53,504 bases of DNA, from NCBI GenBank assembly GCA_019247515.1, contig JAFAOS010000158.1:1-53504 (forward strand), in the 5' to 3' direction. Positions within the stretch are counted from its first letter, which is position 1, and every line of letters starts with the position of its first letter. The notes under the pieces were generated by a model, which had not been told where the DNA came from, ran no database searches, and worked only from the letters and a program-made list of their open reading frames with translations. Both the position numbers and the translations under genes were made by a program. Below, one piece after another: positions 1-8,118 of this stretch. The DNA comes from Chloroflexota bacterium (lineage in GTDB: Bacteria; Chloroflexota; UBA6077; CF-72).

Positions 1-270
1 TCGGAGTCCGACGTGGAGAGCTACGACGACTACGTCGACACCGCGTACGGTCAGCCGAGCCCCAGGGGACTGCAGGCGATGCGCCTGGCGGCGCGGACGG
101 AAGGGCTGATGCTCGATCCGATCTACACGGGCAAGGCGATGGCGGGAGTGATCGATCACGCGCGGCAAGGCAGGTTGGGACCCAACAGCACGGTGATGTT
201 CGTGCATACGGGCGGGTTGCCGGCGATGTTTGCGTTCAGCGACGCGATCGTGCGCAGCCTGCCCGACTGA
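1..270 (+). CDS. PLP-dependent enzyme, D-cysteine desulfhydrase / ACC deaminase family (3' end only)
   Basis: The reading frame is open from base 1 and stops at 270, so only about 89 C-terminal residues are present. The visible stretch has the family's C-terminal signature: a GYGQP-like turn, RTEGLMLDPIYTGKAMAG, and FVHTGGLPAMFAF before the stop. In this fold-type II PLP family the HTGG loop lies near the cofactor and substrate carboxylate. Family members remove sulfide from D-cysteine or deaminate ACC, and the C-terminus alone cannot tell which. The gene is followed by 436 bp without a gene that carries two structured repeats. Confidence 0.85.
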   Translation, partial: SESDVESYDDYVDTAYGQPSPRGLQAMRLAARTEGLMLDPIYTGKAMAGVIDHARQGRLGPNSTVMFVHTGGLPAMFAFSDAIVRSLPD

Positions 271-337
271 GTCTCGGGCCACCGCGCATCCGCATCGAGC
301 GCTCGGCACTCCGCCGGCCCCCTTACCAGCTTCCCGA

Positions 338-470
338 AGTCTGCTTCTCTTCAGAGAAGAATTTCCGGGACGTCGAAACGTGGCGGCCACCAACGTGAGC
401 TAGCGCCCACTTGAGGAACGCAGGTTCAGTGATTCCACCTACGGTGGAGCCCTTCGAGAGGTTGTCATCC
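338..470 (+). repeat. Structured dispersed repeat, copy 1
   Basis: First of two tandem copies about 147 bp apart in the gene-free stretch 271-706. In order it holds AGTCTGCTTCTCTTCAG with a TTCTCT/AGAGAA inverted repeat, a 22-nt CGAA-loop hairpin candidate (365-386), GAGCTAGCGCCC, GGAACGCAGGTTCAG, a CCACC-TAC-GGTGG hairpin (435-447) and a degenerate 3' hairpin. No credible ORF lies inside. It may be a structured RNA or a non-autonomous mobile repeat. The rest of 271-706 shows only the M20 gene's ribosome-binding site. Confidence 0.75.
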
Positions 471-484
471 TAACGGCGCTGAAG

Positions 485-621
485 AGTCTGCTTCTCTTCA
501 GAGAAGAATTGCCGGCACTGCGAAAGGTGGCGGCCACACACACGAGCTAGCGCCCTCTGAGGAACGCAGGTTCAGTGATTCCACCTACGGTGGAGCCCTT
601 CGACAGGTTTTCATCAACCTG
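485..621 (+). repeat. Structured dispersed repeat, copy 2
   Basis: Near-identical to the copy at 338-470 through the CCACC/GGTGG hairpin (581-593). It ends in a clear hairpin, CAGGTT-TTCATC-AACCTG (604-621). A third, inverted copy at 47138-47378 has GAGGTT/AACCTC in the same place, a paired C-G to G-C exchange. It lies 86 bp upstream of the M20 peptidase start, so it could sit in that gene's leader. Confidence 0.75.
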
Positions 622-706
622 CTAAGCCAGTCCGTGTCCGGCTCGACGCGTCCATGCGTGATACGCTCGCCGCTGACACCGTTTCCCAGTTTCCAGGAGG
701 GACCCT

Positions 707-2086
707 TTGGCAGCCGCGACCTCACGTGAACTGCAGCCCGTCTACGATTTCGTCGACGCGCATGCCGCAGAGTTCGTCGACGAACTGTGCGACCTCATCA
801 AACAACCGAGTCAGACCGGCCATCTGGACGAGCTGCGGGCGTGCGCTCCCAAGGTCATCGCGCTTGGGGAGGCGGCCGGCTGGTCGGGCGAGGTGGCCGC
901 CGTCGACGACCTGGCGCCGGTTATTTTCCTGCAGCGGCCAGGACCGCCTAACGGCAAAACACTGTTGCTGTACAGCCACTATGACGTGATCTCGCCGGAG
1001 CCGGTTGGCGAGTGGACCTATCCGCCCTTCAGCGCCACGCGCGTCGACGGGCGCATCGTCGGCCGCGGCGCCACCGACGCCAAGGCCAACGTGCTGGCGC
1101 TCATCAAGGGCGCCGAGAGTTACGCACGGTCGCGGGGCGGCCTGCCGATTGGTTTGAAGCTGATCCTCGACGGCGAAGAGGAGCGCGGCAGCACGAATCT
1201 GCCGCGGTTCATGGACCAGTACGCCGCCGAGCTGATGGTGGACGCGGCGCTGTCATTTGACGGAGGTATCGACGCTTCCGGGGTGCCAAAGATCGGTCTG
1301 GGAACCAGCGGCATGCTGTACGTGGAGCTGCAGCTGACGGGTGCGTCCAAGGAGCTCCACTCGGCGGGTGCGCGGCTCTATTCCAATCCCGCGTGGCGGC
1401 TGACGTGGGCGCTGGCCTCCATCAAGACAGCGGACGAGCGGATCCAGTTGCCCGGCTTCTACGACGACCTGGTGCCGCCCACCGACGAGGACCGACGCCT
1501 GATGGCGGGGATGCCGTGGAACGATCGGCGCCAACTGTCGGAGGCGGGGCTTTCCGAGTTTCTCACCGGAGTTTCGGGGTTGGCCGCGGTGGAGCGCCTG
1601 CTATTTCAGCCGGGGCTGGCGATCTGCGGCATCACCTCGGGCTACAGCGGCGAAGGGCCGAAGGCGGTCATTCCGAACCGAGCGAGCGCGAAGCTGGAGT
1701 TCCGCATCGTGCCGAATCAGACGCCGGAGGGCGTGCTGGACGCGCTGCGTGCGCACCTGGACGCCGGTGGGTTTTCGGACGTTGAAATTCGCGTGCTGGC
1801 GACGGTGGAGACGGCCAAGACGCAGCCCGACGCGGCGATCGTGCGGGCGGCGATCGACGGTGCGCGGGCGCTGTACGGTGAGCCGATGGTCAAACCGACG
1901 GAAGAGTACGCGGGGCGGCAGGGCGCCTGGCTGGGCACGCGGCTTGGCGTGCCGGGGGTGCAGACGGGGGTCGGGCCGCCGGGGTTCCGGGGTCACGCGA
2001 CGGACGAGTTCGTGACCGAGGAAGCCTTCGTCAAGGGCATCAAACTGGCGGCGACGATCTTTGAGCGCTACTCCGCGCTCGCATAG
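707..2086 (+). CDS. M20 family metallopeptidase / deacylase
   Basis: 459 aa, cytoplasmic (no signal peptide). Predicted di-zinc amidase cleaving a peptide or N-acyl amino acid. The canonical M20 ligands are all visible: H91 in YSHYD, D124 in GATDAK, the E157-E158 pair in DGEEERG, D185 in SFDGG and H430 in GHATDE. The start is TTG at 707, chosen because AGGAGGGA (695-702) lies just upstream. The stop abuts, with no gap, the stop of the minus-strand binding protein at 2087. Substrate cannot be read from sequence. The second M20 homologue in this window (30229-31566) has lost these ligands. Confidence 0.9.
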   Translation: MAAATSRELQPVYDFVDAHAAEFVDELCDLIKQPSQTGHLDELRACAPKVIALGEAAGWSGEVAAVDDLAPVIFLQRPGPPNGKTLLLYSHYDVISPEPVGEWTYPPFSATRVDGRIVGRGATDAKANVLALIKGAESYARSRGGLPIGLKLILDGEEERGSTNLPRFMDQYAAELMVDAALSFDGGIDASGVPKIGLGTSGMLYVELQLTGASKELHSAGARLYSNPAWRLTWALASIKTADERIQLPGFYDDLVPPTDEDRRLMAGMPWNDRRQLSEAGLSEFLTGVSGLAAVERLLFQPGLAICGITSGYSGEGPKAVIPNRASAKLEFRIVPNQTPEGVLDALRAHLDAGGFSDVEIRVLATVETAKTQPDAAIVRAAIDGARALYGEPMVKPTEEYAGRQGAWLGTRLGVPGVQTGVGPPGFRGHATDEFVTEEAFVKGIKLAATIFERYSALA

Positions 2087-3355
2087 CTATTGTGGCGGGG
2101 GGCCCAGCGTTTTGTTCGCGGCGTCGAAAAACTGGGTGTCCAGAATGTCTTTGGGGTCCACCGTGCTCTTCAATGCTCCCGTCTGTACCAGCAGGTTCTG
2201 CGTTCGCGTCGAGCTGTCCGCGCTCACGCCGCCGTCCAGGCCCCAGGCGTGGAGCGCGACCAGGCCTTGCATGCCGCGGACCATCAGGTCATGCGGCACC
2301 CCCTGGATGTACTTCTCGGCGATGGTTGCCGCCGCCTCGGGGTTCTGCTGCGCCCAGCGGTAGCCCTTGATTTCGGCGGCGGTGAACCGCGTCAACATGT
2401 CCGGGTTCTTCTGGATCAGGTCGTCGCGCGTCACGTCGTACGCCAGGGGCAGGTCCGGAAATGCCTGGGCCATGGTTATGAGCACGTGCAGGTCGCCCTT
2501 GTCGATGGCGTCCAGCACCGGCTGGAGCGTGAGGATAGTCATCGAAGCGGCTTGCGCACGGCCGGCGATCAGCGCCGCCGCGCGGTCTGGCGGACCTCCA
2601 ATCGACACGAAGTTGATGGAGTTCGGATCGATTCCGTTCTGACGCGCCAGGATCTGCGCCTGGACCTGCGAGCTATCGCCCGGCTGTGAGATGGCAAACG
2701 TCTTGCCAACCAGGTCCGCCAGCGTGTTGATGTCTTTGGAGACGACAATGGAGTCGGTTGGCTTGTCCACCGGCGAGTTGATGATCTTGATGGACGCACC
2801 GCTGGCCTGCGCCAGGTAGGCGGTGCTGCTGCCGGTCTCGACGATGTCGGCGTCGCCGCTAAGGAGGGCGCGCATATTGGTGGTGTCGGCCGGATAGGGG
2901 GTGACCTGGACATCGAGGCCCTGCTCGGCCATGAAGCCGTTGTCGATGGCGAAGTAGATGCCGACTGTCGAGATGACCGGCGGCGCGGTTGGCAGTCCGT
3001 AGTGGACGGTGGTCAGCGGTCCGCTGGGCGCCGCGGCGGCCGGAGCGGCAGCCGGTGCGCCACCAGCCGCCGGGGAAGCCGCCGGAGAAGGCGCGGGTGA
3101 AGCAGATGGTGAGGCGGCCGGTGAAGCTGCCGGCGAGGCTGCTGGCGAGGCAGACACGGGCGCCGCCGCCGCGGCCGCGGGTGACGCCGACGGCGATGCC
3201 ACGGGGGAAGCCACGCCCGCTGGCGCCGGACTGGCCGCGGCGGCGGGTGTCGTCGGCGCTGCCGGGGCGCTCGTCGGCGCCGCGGGTGCGGCGGAGGTAC
3301 ACGCCGTCGTGGCGAGCAGGGCGCAAATCAAGAAACTACACAGGCGAATCTTCAC
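2087..3355 (-). CDS. NitT/TauT-type ABC transporter substrate-binding lipoprotein
   Basis: 422 aa from a GTG at 3355 preceded by GGAG; longer upstream extensions run toward the permease stop and look spurious. The N-terminus is a hydrophobic signal ending near Cys19 (TTAC, a weak lipobox). A roughly 80-residue Ala/Pro/Ser linker follows, then an NMT1/OpuAC-like periplasmic-binding fold (VHYGLPTAPPV, GIYFAIDNGFMAEQGLDV, SGDADIVETGSS). It is the third gene of an ATPase-permease-binding protein operon. Likely ligands are small anionic or heterocyclic compounds such as sulfonates, pyrimidine precursors or aromatic acids; the sequence does not say which. Confidence 0.9.
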   Translation of the reverse strand: MKIRLCSFLICALLATTACTSAAPAAPTSAPAAPTTPAAAASPAPAGVASPVASPSASPAAAAAAPVSASPAASPAASPAASPSASPAPSPAASPAAGGAPAAAPAAAAPSGPLTTVHYGLPTAPPVISTVGIYFAIDNGFMAEQGLDVQVTPYPADTTNMRALLSGDADIVETGSSTAYLAQASGASIKIINSPVDKPTDSIVVSKDINTLADLVGKTFAISQPGDSSQVQAQILARQNGIDPNSINFVSIGGPPDRAAALIAGRAQAASMTILTLQPVLDAIDKGDLHVLITMAQAFPDLPLAYDVTRDDLIQKNPDMLTRFTAAEIKGYRWAQQNPEAAATIAEKYIQGVPHDLMVRGMQGLVALHAWGLDGGVSADSSTRTQNLLVQTGALKSTVDPKDILDTQFFDAANKTLGPPPQ

Positions 3356-3392
3356 GTTGTCTCCAGCTCCCATCCGCCCACAAAAGGGCGGC

Positions 3393-4250
3393 CTAATCGG
3401 CACGTTCGGACTCTTTCCAGGGTGCCATGCGCTGCTCCAGGAAACGCGCGAGCCCGGTGAGCGCCAGGCCCATGATTGCAATGGTGATGACCGGAACGAA
3501 CAGTTTGGCGGTCGCGAACGAGTTCTGGTACACGATAATCATCGAGCCGAGGCCGCTCAGTGTCGTGAAAAACTCGGCCACCACCATCCCCACCACGCCG
3601 CGCCCAACGGCCAGACGAATGCCGGCCATCACGAACGGCACCGCGCTGGGCAGCACGACCTTGGTCATCACCTGGCGTTCTGAGGCCCCGTAGGCGCGGC
3701 CGACGTCGACCATCGATCGGCTGACGTTGCGGACACCCGCCTGCGTGTTGATCACGATCGGAAAGAAACAGCTCTCGAAAATGATGACGACCTTGGCCTG
3801 CAGGTTGAGGCCGAACCACAGCATGATCAGCGGGATGAGCGCCACGATGGGCGTCGCGTACAGCAACGTGACGAACGGCTCGAAAATCGCGTTGATCGTT
3901 CGGTAGCGACCCATCAGGACGCCGAGGGTGATCCCCGCGACGACGGCCAGCCCAAATCCAATGGCCAGCCCCTGCAGGCTCTTCAGGATCGCCGCGGGCA
4001 ATTCCCCACTCCGCACCAGGTCGACGAACGCGCCCGCCACGGCCGTCGGCGTGCTCAAGAAGATCGGGTTGATCGAGGCGCCGTAGATCTGCCACGCGAT
4101 CAGGAACACGACCACGGCGATGCCGCCGAGGATGCGTGGATGGTCTCCAGGCCGGAAGCCGGCCTGGCGCGGCGGGCGCAGGCCGTAAATCAGCCCGTCG
4201 TGCTCAGTCGGTGTGGAGGACTGCGCTGTCAGACGTCGGGTCGCCTGCAC
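3393..4250 (-). CDS. ABC transporter permease, SsuC/TauC family
   Basis: 285 aa integral membrane protein with about six hydrophobic segments. It carries the BPD_transp_1 EAA-loop region (DVGRAYGASERQVMTKVVLPSAVPF), where the ATPase docks. The start is a GTG at 4250 without a good ribosome-binding site, lying inside the 3' end of the ATPase gene (47-bp overlap), so translational coupling is likely. A later start is possible. It pairs with the ATPase at 4204-5034 and the binding protein at 2087-3355. Confidence 0.9.
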   Translation of the reverse strand: MQATRRLTAQSSTPTEHDGLIYGLRPPRQAGFRPGDHPRILGGIAVVVFLIAWQIYGASINPIFLSTPTAVAGAFVDLVRSGELPAAILKSLQGLAIGFGLAVVAGITLGVLMGRYRTINAIFEPFVTLLYATPIVALIPLIMLWFGLNLQAKVVIIFESCFFPIVINTQAGVRNVSRSMVDVGRAYGASERQVMTKVVLPSAVPFVMAGIRLAVGRGVVGMVVAEFFTTLSGLGSMIIVYQNSFATAKLFVPVITIAIMGLALTGLARFLEQRMAPWKESERAD

Positions 4251-5034
4251 GGTAATAGTCCGTCCTTTCCGCCAGAATCTGGGTGACGCGTTTGCGCATC
4301 TCGCCGAACAGTACGTCGGAACGCACGTCCGACGCGTACCGCGGCTTGGGCAGCTTGACCGTCACCTCCTCCACGACGCGACCGGGTCGAGCGCTGAAGA
4401 TGACGATGCGATCCGAAAGATAGATCGCTTCTTCGATGCTGTGCGTGACGAACAGGACGGTTGCGCCGGTCACCTCGCACACGCGCAGGAGCTGGTCCTG
4501 GAGTGCCGTGCGCATCTGGGCGTCGACCGCGCCAAACGGCTCATCCATCAGCAGCAGGCGCGGCTGCGTCGACAACGCGCGCGCCAGCCCGGCGCGCTGC
4601 TGCATGCCGCCGGAGATCTGGTGAGGGAAGTATTTCTCGAATCCGGTCAGACCCACCAGGTCGATGTATTTGCGCGCGGCTTCGCGCCGCTGGTTGACGG
4701 GCACACCTCGCAGCTCGAGGCCAAGCTCGACGTTCTGGGCTACGGTACGCCACGGAAAGAGGCCGTAGTTCTGAAAGACGAGGCACCGGTCCTGGCCTGG
4801 CGGGCCCGGTGCGTGGCCGTCGATCAGCACTTCACCCTGATCCAGGCTTTCGATGCCGACCAGGATGCGGGCCAGGGTCGTCTTGCCACAGCCGCTTGGC
4901 CCGAGCACCGCGACAAATTCGCCCGGTCTGACTTTGAAGCTGACGTGGTCCAGCACCAGGAAGCCTCCCCAGCCGCGAGGCGTCTGCCGGAAGAAGAGCT
5001 TGGTGAGGTCGCGAACCTCGAGGGCCTCGGTCAT
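4204..5034 (-). CDS. ABC transporter ATP-binding protein, NitT/TauT type
   Basis: 276 aa from the ATG at 5034 (MTEALEVRDL); an upstream ATG would overlap the divergent promoter region and adds unconserved residues. Walker A GPSGCGKTT (about 45-53), signature SGGMQQR (141-147), Walker B LLLMDEP (160-166) and the H-loop in FVTHSIEEA are intact, so it should power import. It is the first gene of the operon and divergent from the LLM oxidoreductase at 5078. The second NitT-type permease and binding protein at 48.9-51.0 kb have no ATPase nearby and might share this one. Confidence 0.92.
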   Translation of the reverse strand: MTEALEVRDLTKLFFRQTPRGWGGFLVLDHVSFKVRPGEFVAVLGPSGCGKTTLARILVGIESLDQGEVLIDGHAPGPPGQDRCLVFQNYGLFPWRTVAQNVELGLELRGVPVNQRREAARKYIDLVGLTGFEKYFPHQISGGMQQRAGLARALSTQPRLLLMDEPFGAVDAQMRTALQDQLLRVCEVTGATVLFVTHSIEEAIYLSDRIVIFSARPGRVVEEVTVKLPKPRYASDVRSDVLFGEMRKRVTQILAERTDYYRAGDPTSDSAVLHTD

Positions 5035-5065
5035 GAACGCAAGAGGGGCCATGATAGCATCGGCG

Positions 5066-5075
5066 TTGTATACAT
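5066..5075. promoter_or_regulatory. Candidate GntR/FCD operator (TTGTATACAT)
   Basis: Contains the perfect 8-bp palindrome TGTATACA in the 43-bp gap between the divergent ABC ATPase (start 5034) and LLM gene (start 5078). FCD-type GntR regulators often bind short TTGTnnACAA-like palindromes. A near copy, TTGTATGCAA, lies just upstream of the gntR gene (6753-6762). Assignment as an operator is inference. Confidence 0.4.
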
Positions 5076-5077
5076 CG

Positions 5078-6103
5078 ATGCGCATTGGTTTTCACCTGAC
5101 GCCCTTCTGGAGCCCGACCGATCGGAGCGCCACGCAGATCCTGGACGAGGCGATCGCAGTCATCGCCGCCAGCGCGGACCTCGGCTTCGACTGGGTATCC
5201 ATGGGCCAGCACTGGGTCTCGCATCCGACGATCTGGCCGCAGCCGTTTCCGTTCCTGGCGCGCATCGCGCCGGTCACCGGCGCCATGCAGCTCAAGACGT
5301 CGGTCCTCCTGCTGCCAATTCTGAACGCGGTCGAGGTGGCCGAGAACGTCGCGACGCTGGACCACCTGTGCCACGGTCGGCTCGTGGTTGGCGTGGCGGT
5401 GGGGTACCGCGAGCAGGAGCTGGCGATAGCGGGATTGACGCGGCGCGATCGCGCCCCGAAGTTGACGGAATCGATTCAGCTGATGAAGCGACTGTGGTCG
5501 GGTGACGAGGTGTCGCTGGCGGGCCGCTACACGCGAGTGGAGCGTGCGCGGCTGGGGTTCACGCCGTTGCAGAAGCCACATCCGCCGATTGAGTTCGGTG
5601 CCCAGAGCGAGGCGGCGGTCGTGCGAGCTGCCAGACTGGGGGACGGCGTTTTCGTGGGCCCCCAGGTGGCGTGGACGGACGTGGGCGCTCTGGCGGACGT
5701 GTACCGACGAGAGCGTTCGGCATTGGGCAAGAACGGGGGGATGCTGGGCGCCTCGCGCAGCCTGATGCTCGGCAGCTCCAGAGAAGACGCGGCGACGCGT
5801 GCGCGGCAGTACCTCGACAAGACGTTCAACATGTACTCCACCTGGGGCATGCAGGAGGACACGATGGTGCCGCTGCAACTGGACACGTCGATCGGCCTGG
5901 ACGAGTGGACGATCCACGGCTCCTCGGCGGACTGTGTCGAAACGATCCTGCGCGCGCAAGACAAGTACGGGCTGAATGGTATTGGGTTCACGATTTACTC
6001 GCTGCCGCGTTCGCCGGCGGAGCGGATCGAATACCTCCAGCGGATCGCGGAGGAGGTCGTGGCGCCGGTGAAACTCAGGGCGCCCGCTCGAACAGCAGGG
6101 TGA
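5078..6103 (+). CDS. LLM-class flavin-dependent oxidoreductase
   Basis: 341 aa from the ATG at 5078 (MRIGFHLTPF); the frame is open further upstream but that part is antisense to the ABC ATPase. The bacterial luciferase-like TIM-barrel fold is indicated by LGFDWVSMGQHW near the N-terminus, HLCHGRLVVGVAVGYREQE, and LWSGDEVSLAGRY followed by KPHPPIEFGAQSE. Such enzymes use FMN or F420 to oxidise or monooxygenate small organic molecules. The gene is divergent from the NitT-type transporter and its 3' end overlaps the convergent gntR by 29 bp, so it probably belongs to the same catabolic unit. Confidence 0.88.
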   Translation: MRIGFHLTPFWSPTDRSATQILDEAIAVIAASADLGFDWVSMGQHWVSHPTIWPQPFPFLARIAPVTGAMQLKTSVLLLPILNAVEVAENVATLDHLCHGRLVVGVAVGYREQELAIAGLTRRDRAPKLTESIQLMKRLWSGDEVSLAGRYTRVERARLGFTPLQKPHPPIEFGAQSEAAVVRAARLGDGVFVGPQVAWTDVGALADVYRRERSALGKNGGMLGASRSLMLGSSREDAATRARQYLDKTFNMYSTWGMQEDTMVPLQLDTSIGLDEWTIHGSSADCVETILRAQDKYGLNGIGFTIYSLPRSPAERIEYLQRIAEEVVAPVKLRAPARTAG

Positions 6104-6725
6104 AATTGTGGCGGGCAGCGGCCAGGTGGCGCCTGGCGGCTGATTCCGCGGCATCGGCATTGCGGGCCTCCAGAGCCGCGACGATGTCCTCGTGCTCGCG
6201 CAGCACCGCTGCCACGCGTTTGGGGTCCGAGAGCGCGCGTGGCGAGTAGCGAGCCACCGCGTCCTGCAACGAGCGCCCGATGGTGGCCAGGCGTTCATTG
6301 CAGGAGGCGGAGTACAGCACTTCGTGGAACTTGATGTTGATCTGCACGACCGCCTCCCAGCGCTGCGCCAGCGCGCTGTCGCGCATCAACTCGTTCAGCA
6401 GGTGCAAGCGGGTGAGGTCGACGCTCGACGCATGGGCGGCACCCAGGCGCGCGGCGAGTCCGTCCAGCCATTCGCGGATGACGTAGATGTCCTCCACTTC
6501 CGCGGGATCGACATTCCGAACGATCATGCCGTGGACGGGGTCAGCTACGACAACACCTTCGGCGATCAGCCGCTTCAACGCTTCGCGGATCGGGGTGCGG
6601 CTGACGGCGAAGTGTTGAGCGAGCTGCAATTCGACCAGGCGCGAGCCGGGCGCCAGGCTGCCGGTGAGGATCTGTTCGCGCAGGCCGCGGTAGACGCGCT
6701 CACTGCTGCGCGAAGGGGACGGCAT
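6075..6725 (-). CDS. GntR family transcriptional regulator, FadR/FCD subfamily
   Basis: 216 aa. N-terminal winged helix (about 8-70) with the GntR pattern YRGLREQILTGSLAPGSRL and AVSRTPIREALKRL. The C-terminal all-helical FCD ligand domain includes IREWLDGLAA and FHEVLYSAS. FCD domains usually bind a carboxylic acid and a metal, which fits control of an acid-catabolic operon. It is the last gene of the minus-strand cluster and probably regulates it. Candidate operators TTGTATRCAA occur just upstream (6753) and at 5066. Its 3' end overlaps that of the convergent LLM gene. Confidence 0.92.
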   Translation of the reverse strand: MPSPSRSSERVYRGLREQILTGSLAPGSRLVELQLAQHFAVSRTPIREALKRLIAEGVVVADPVHGMIVRNVDPAEVEDIYVIREWLDGLAARLGAAHASSVDLTRLHLLNELMRDSALAQRWEAVVQINIKFHEVLYSASCNERLATIGRSLQDAVARYSPRALSDPKRVAAVLREHEDIVAALEARNADAAESAARRHLAAARHNFTLLFERAP

Positions 6726-6747
6726 TACGGGTCACCCTACGTGACGG

Positions 6748-8112
6748 TCAGGTTGTATGCAACGCCTGACGCTCGACCATGCGACCCCGCGCGGCGCCGA
6801 CGAGCTGGCCATCGCGCATGACGATGTGGCCGCGCACGATCGTGGCGACCGCTTGACCCGTGGTTCGGCGGCCCTCGAACGGCGTGTGGTTGTTCTTGCC
6901 GTGCAGCCGCGCGGCTTCGATGACGCCCTGGCGTTCGAGGTCGACAATCGTCAGGTCGGCGTCCGAGCCGACTTCGATCGCGCCTTTGCGCGGGTACAGG
7001 CCCCAGGTCCGCGCCGGGCCCTCCGACGCGACCCGCGCGTAGTCCTGCAAGCGCATGCGTCCGACGTTCACGGCGTAGGTGAGAAACAAGCGCACGCTGG
7101 TCTCGACGCCGGCGAAACCGGACGTCGCCTGCCAGATATCGTCATTGAGCTTCTCCTGCAAGGTGTGCGGCGAGTGGTCGGTCGCGATGGCGTCGATGCG
7201 GCCCTCCACCAGGCCGCGCAGGAGCGCATCGGCGTGCCCGGGCTCGCGCACCGGCGGGTTCATCCGCAACAGCGAGCCGAGCGTGTGCATGAACTCCGAT
7301 GTCAAAAAGCAGTAGTGCGGCGTGGTTTCGCACGTGACGTCGATGCCTTTGAGACGCCACTCGTCCACCGTGGCCAGCCCCTGGCGCGAAGACAGGTGGA
7401 AAATGTGAATCGGAATGCCGCTCAGCCGCGCAAAGAGCGCGGCACGCTGGATCGCCTCCAGCTCCGCGGCAACCGGTCGCGAATCCAGGTGGGCCATCGG
7501 ATCGTGCCGTCCAGCAGCTTTCAACTGGCGAATGTGGTGCTGCATGATCGCGTTGTTTTCGGCGTGGAAGCCCATGCGCAAGCCGGTCGAGCTCACCGCG
7601 CGCATGGCCTCCAGCAGCGTGCCGTCGTCAGGCGGCGGGATGTGGCCGGTGGTTTCGCCGAGAAAGCACTTGTAGCCGACGACGCCTGCCTCGGCCATGG
7701 GCACCAGGTGCTGAAGGTTGTCCTGGGCGACCAGGCCGAACAGGCCGAAGTCACAGTAGGCCTTCGATTCCGCCAGCCGGCGCTTGTGTGCGACGAGCTC
7801 CGCGGTGCTGGTGGTCGGCAGCGTGTTGGGCATCTCCAGGACCGTGGTCACGCCGCCCATCACCGCCGCGCGGGAGCCGCTGGTCCAGTCCTCCTTGTAC
7901 TCGAGGCCCGGCTCGCGGAAGTGAACGTGCCCGTCGATGACGCCGGGCAGCACGAACTGGCCAGCCGCGTCGTATTCGTCGTCCGCGGCTCGCGACTGGA
8001 GTCCGCCGGGCGCGGCGATTTCGACAAACCGGCCGCCGTCGACGGCGATGTCCGCCGCGTACGTCGACCGGGGAGTGACAAGGGTCCCGTTGCGGACAAT
8101 CAACTCCGTCAT
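6748..8112 (-). CDS. Cyclic amidohydrolase: allantoinase / hydantoinase / dihydroorotase family
   Basis: 454 aa, urease-superfamily TIM barrel. Binuclear metal site: DGHVHFREPG (HxH near residue 60), carboxylated-lysine motif VGYKCFLGE, HAENN, IFHLSS and ATDHSPH (final Asp). The closest pattern is allantoinase/dihydroorotase, which open cyclic ureides or imides. It starts 6 bp after the stop of the UbiD gene and lies upstream of gntR, so it is probably co-transcribed. In this setting it may hydrolyse a ring-reduced or oxidised N-heterocycle rather than allantoin: no other purine-ureide gene (allantoate or ureidoglycolate hydrolase) is adjacent. Confidence 0.88.
   Translation of the reverse strand: MTELIVRNGTLVTPRSTYAADIAVDGGRFVEIAAPGGLQSRAADDEYDAAGQFVLPGVIDGHVHFREPGLEYKEDWTSGSRAAVMGGVTTVLEMPNTLPTTSTAELVAHKRRLAESKAYCDFGLFGLVAQDNLQHLVPMAEAGVVGYKCFLGETTGHIPPPDDGTLLEAMRAVSSTGLRMGFHAENNAIMQHHIRQLKAAGRHDPMAHLDSRPVAAELEAIQRAALFARLSGIPIHIFHLSSRQGLATVDEWRLKGIDVTCETTPHYCFLTSEFMHTLGSLLRMNPPVREPGHADALLRGLVEGRIDAIATDHSPHTLQEKLNDDIWQATSGFAGVETSVRLFLTYAVNVGRMRLQDYARVASEGPARTWGLYPRKGAIEVGSDADLTIVDLERQGVIEAARLHGKNNHTPFEGRRTTGQAVATIVRGHIVMRDGQLVGAARGRMVERQALHTT
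6753..6762. promoter_or_regulatory. Candidate operator TTGTATGCAA upstream of gntR
   Basis: Lies within the last codons of the amidohydrolase gene, 28-37 bp upstream of the gntR start, where autoregulation of an internal gntR promoter would act. Differs from the palindrome at 5066-5075 at two positions. Related strings occur at 16111 and 31721. Function is inferred. Confidence 0.35.
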
Positions 8113-8118
8113 GTGCAG

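Noticed and set aside
338..621. Known riboswitch (TPP, SAM, cobalamin, glycine) or T-box
   Set aside because: None of the consensus blocks I know match; the copies also lie downstream of genes, not clearly ahead of a metabolic operon.
6748..8112. Plain pyrimidine-synthesis dihydroorotase (pyrC)
   Set aside because: The neighbours are UbiD and Mo-hydroxylase genes with a GntR regulator, not pyr genes; the pattern is as close to allantoinase or hydantoinase.
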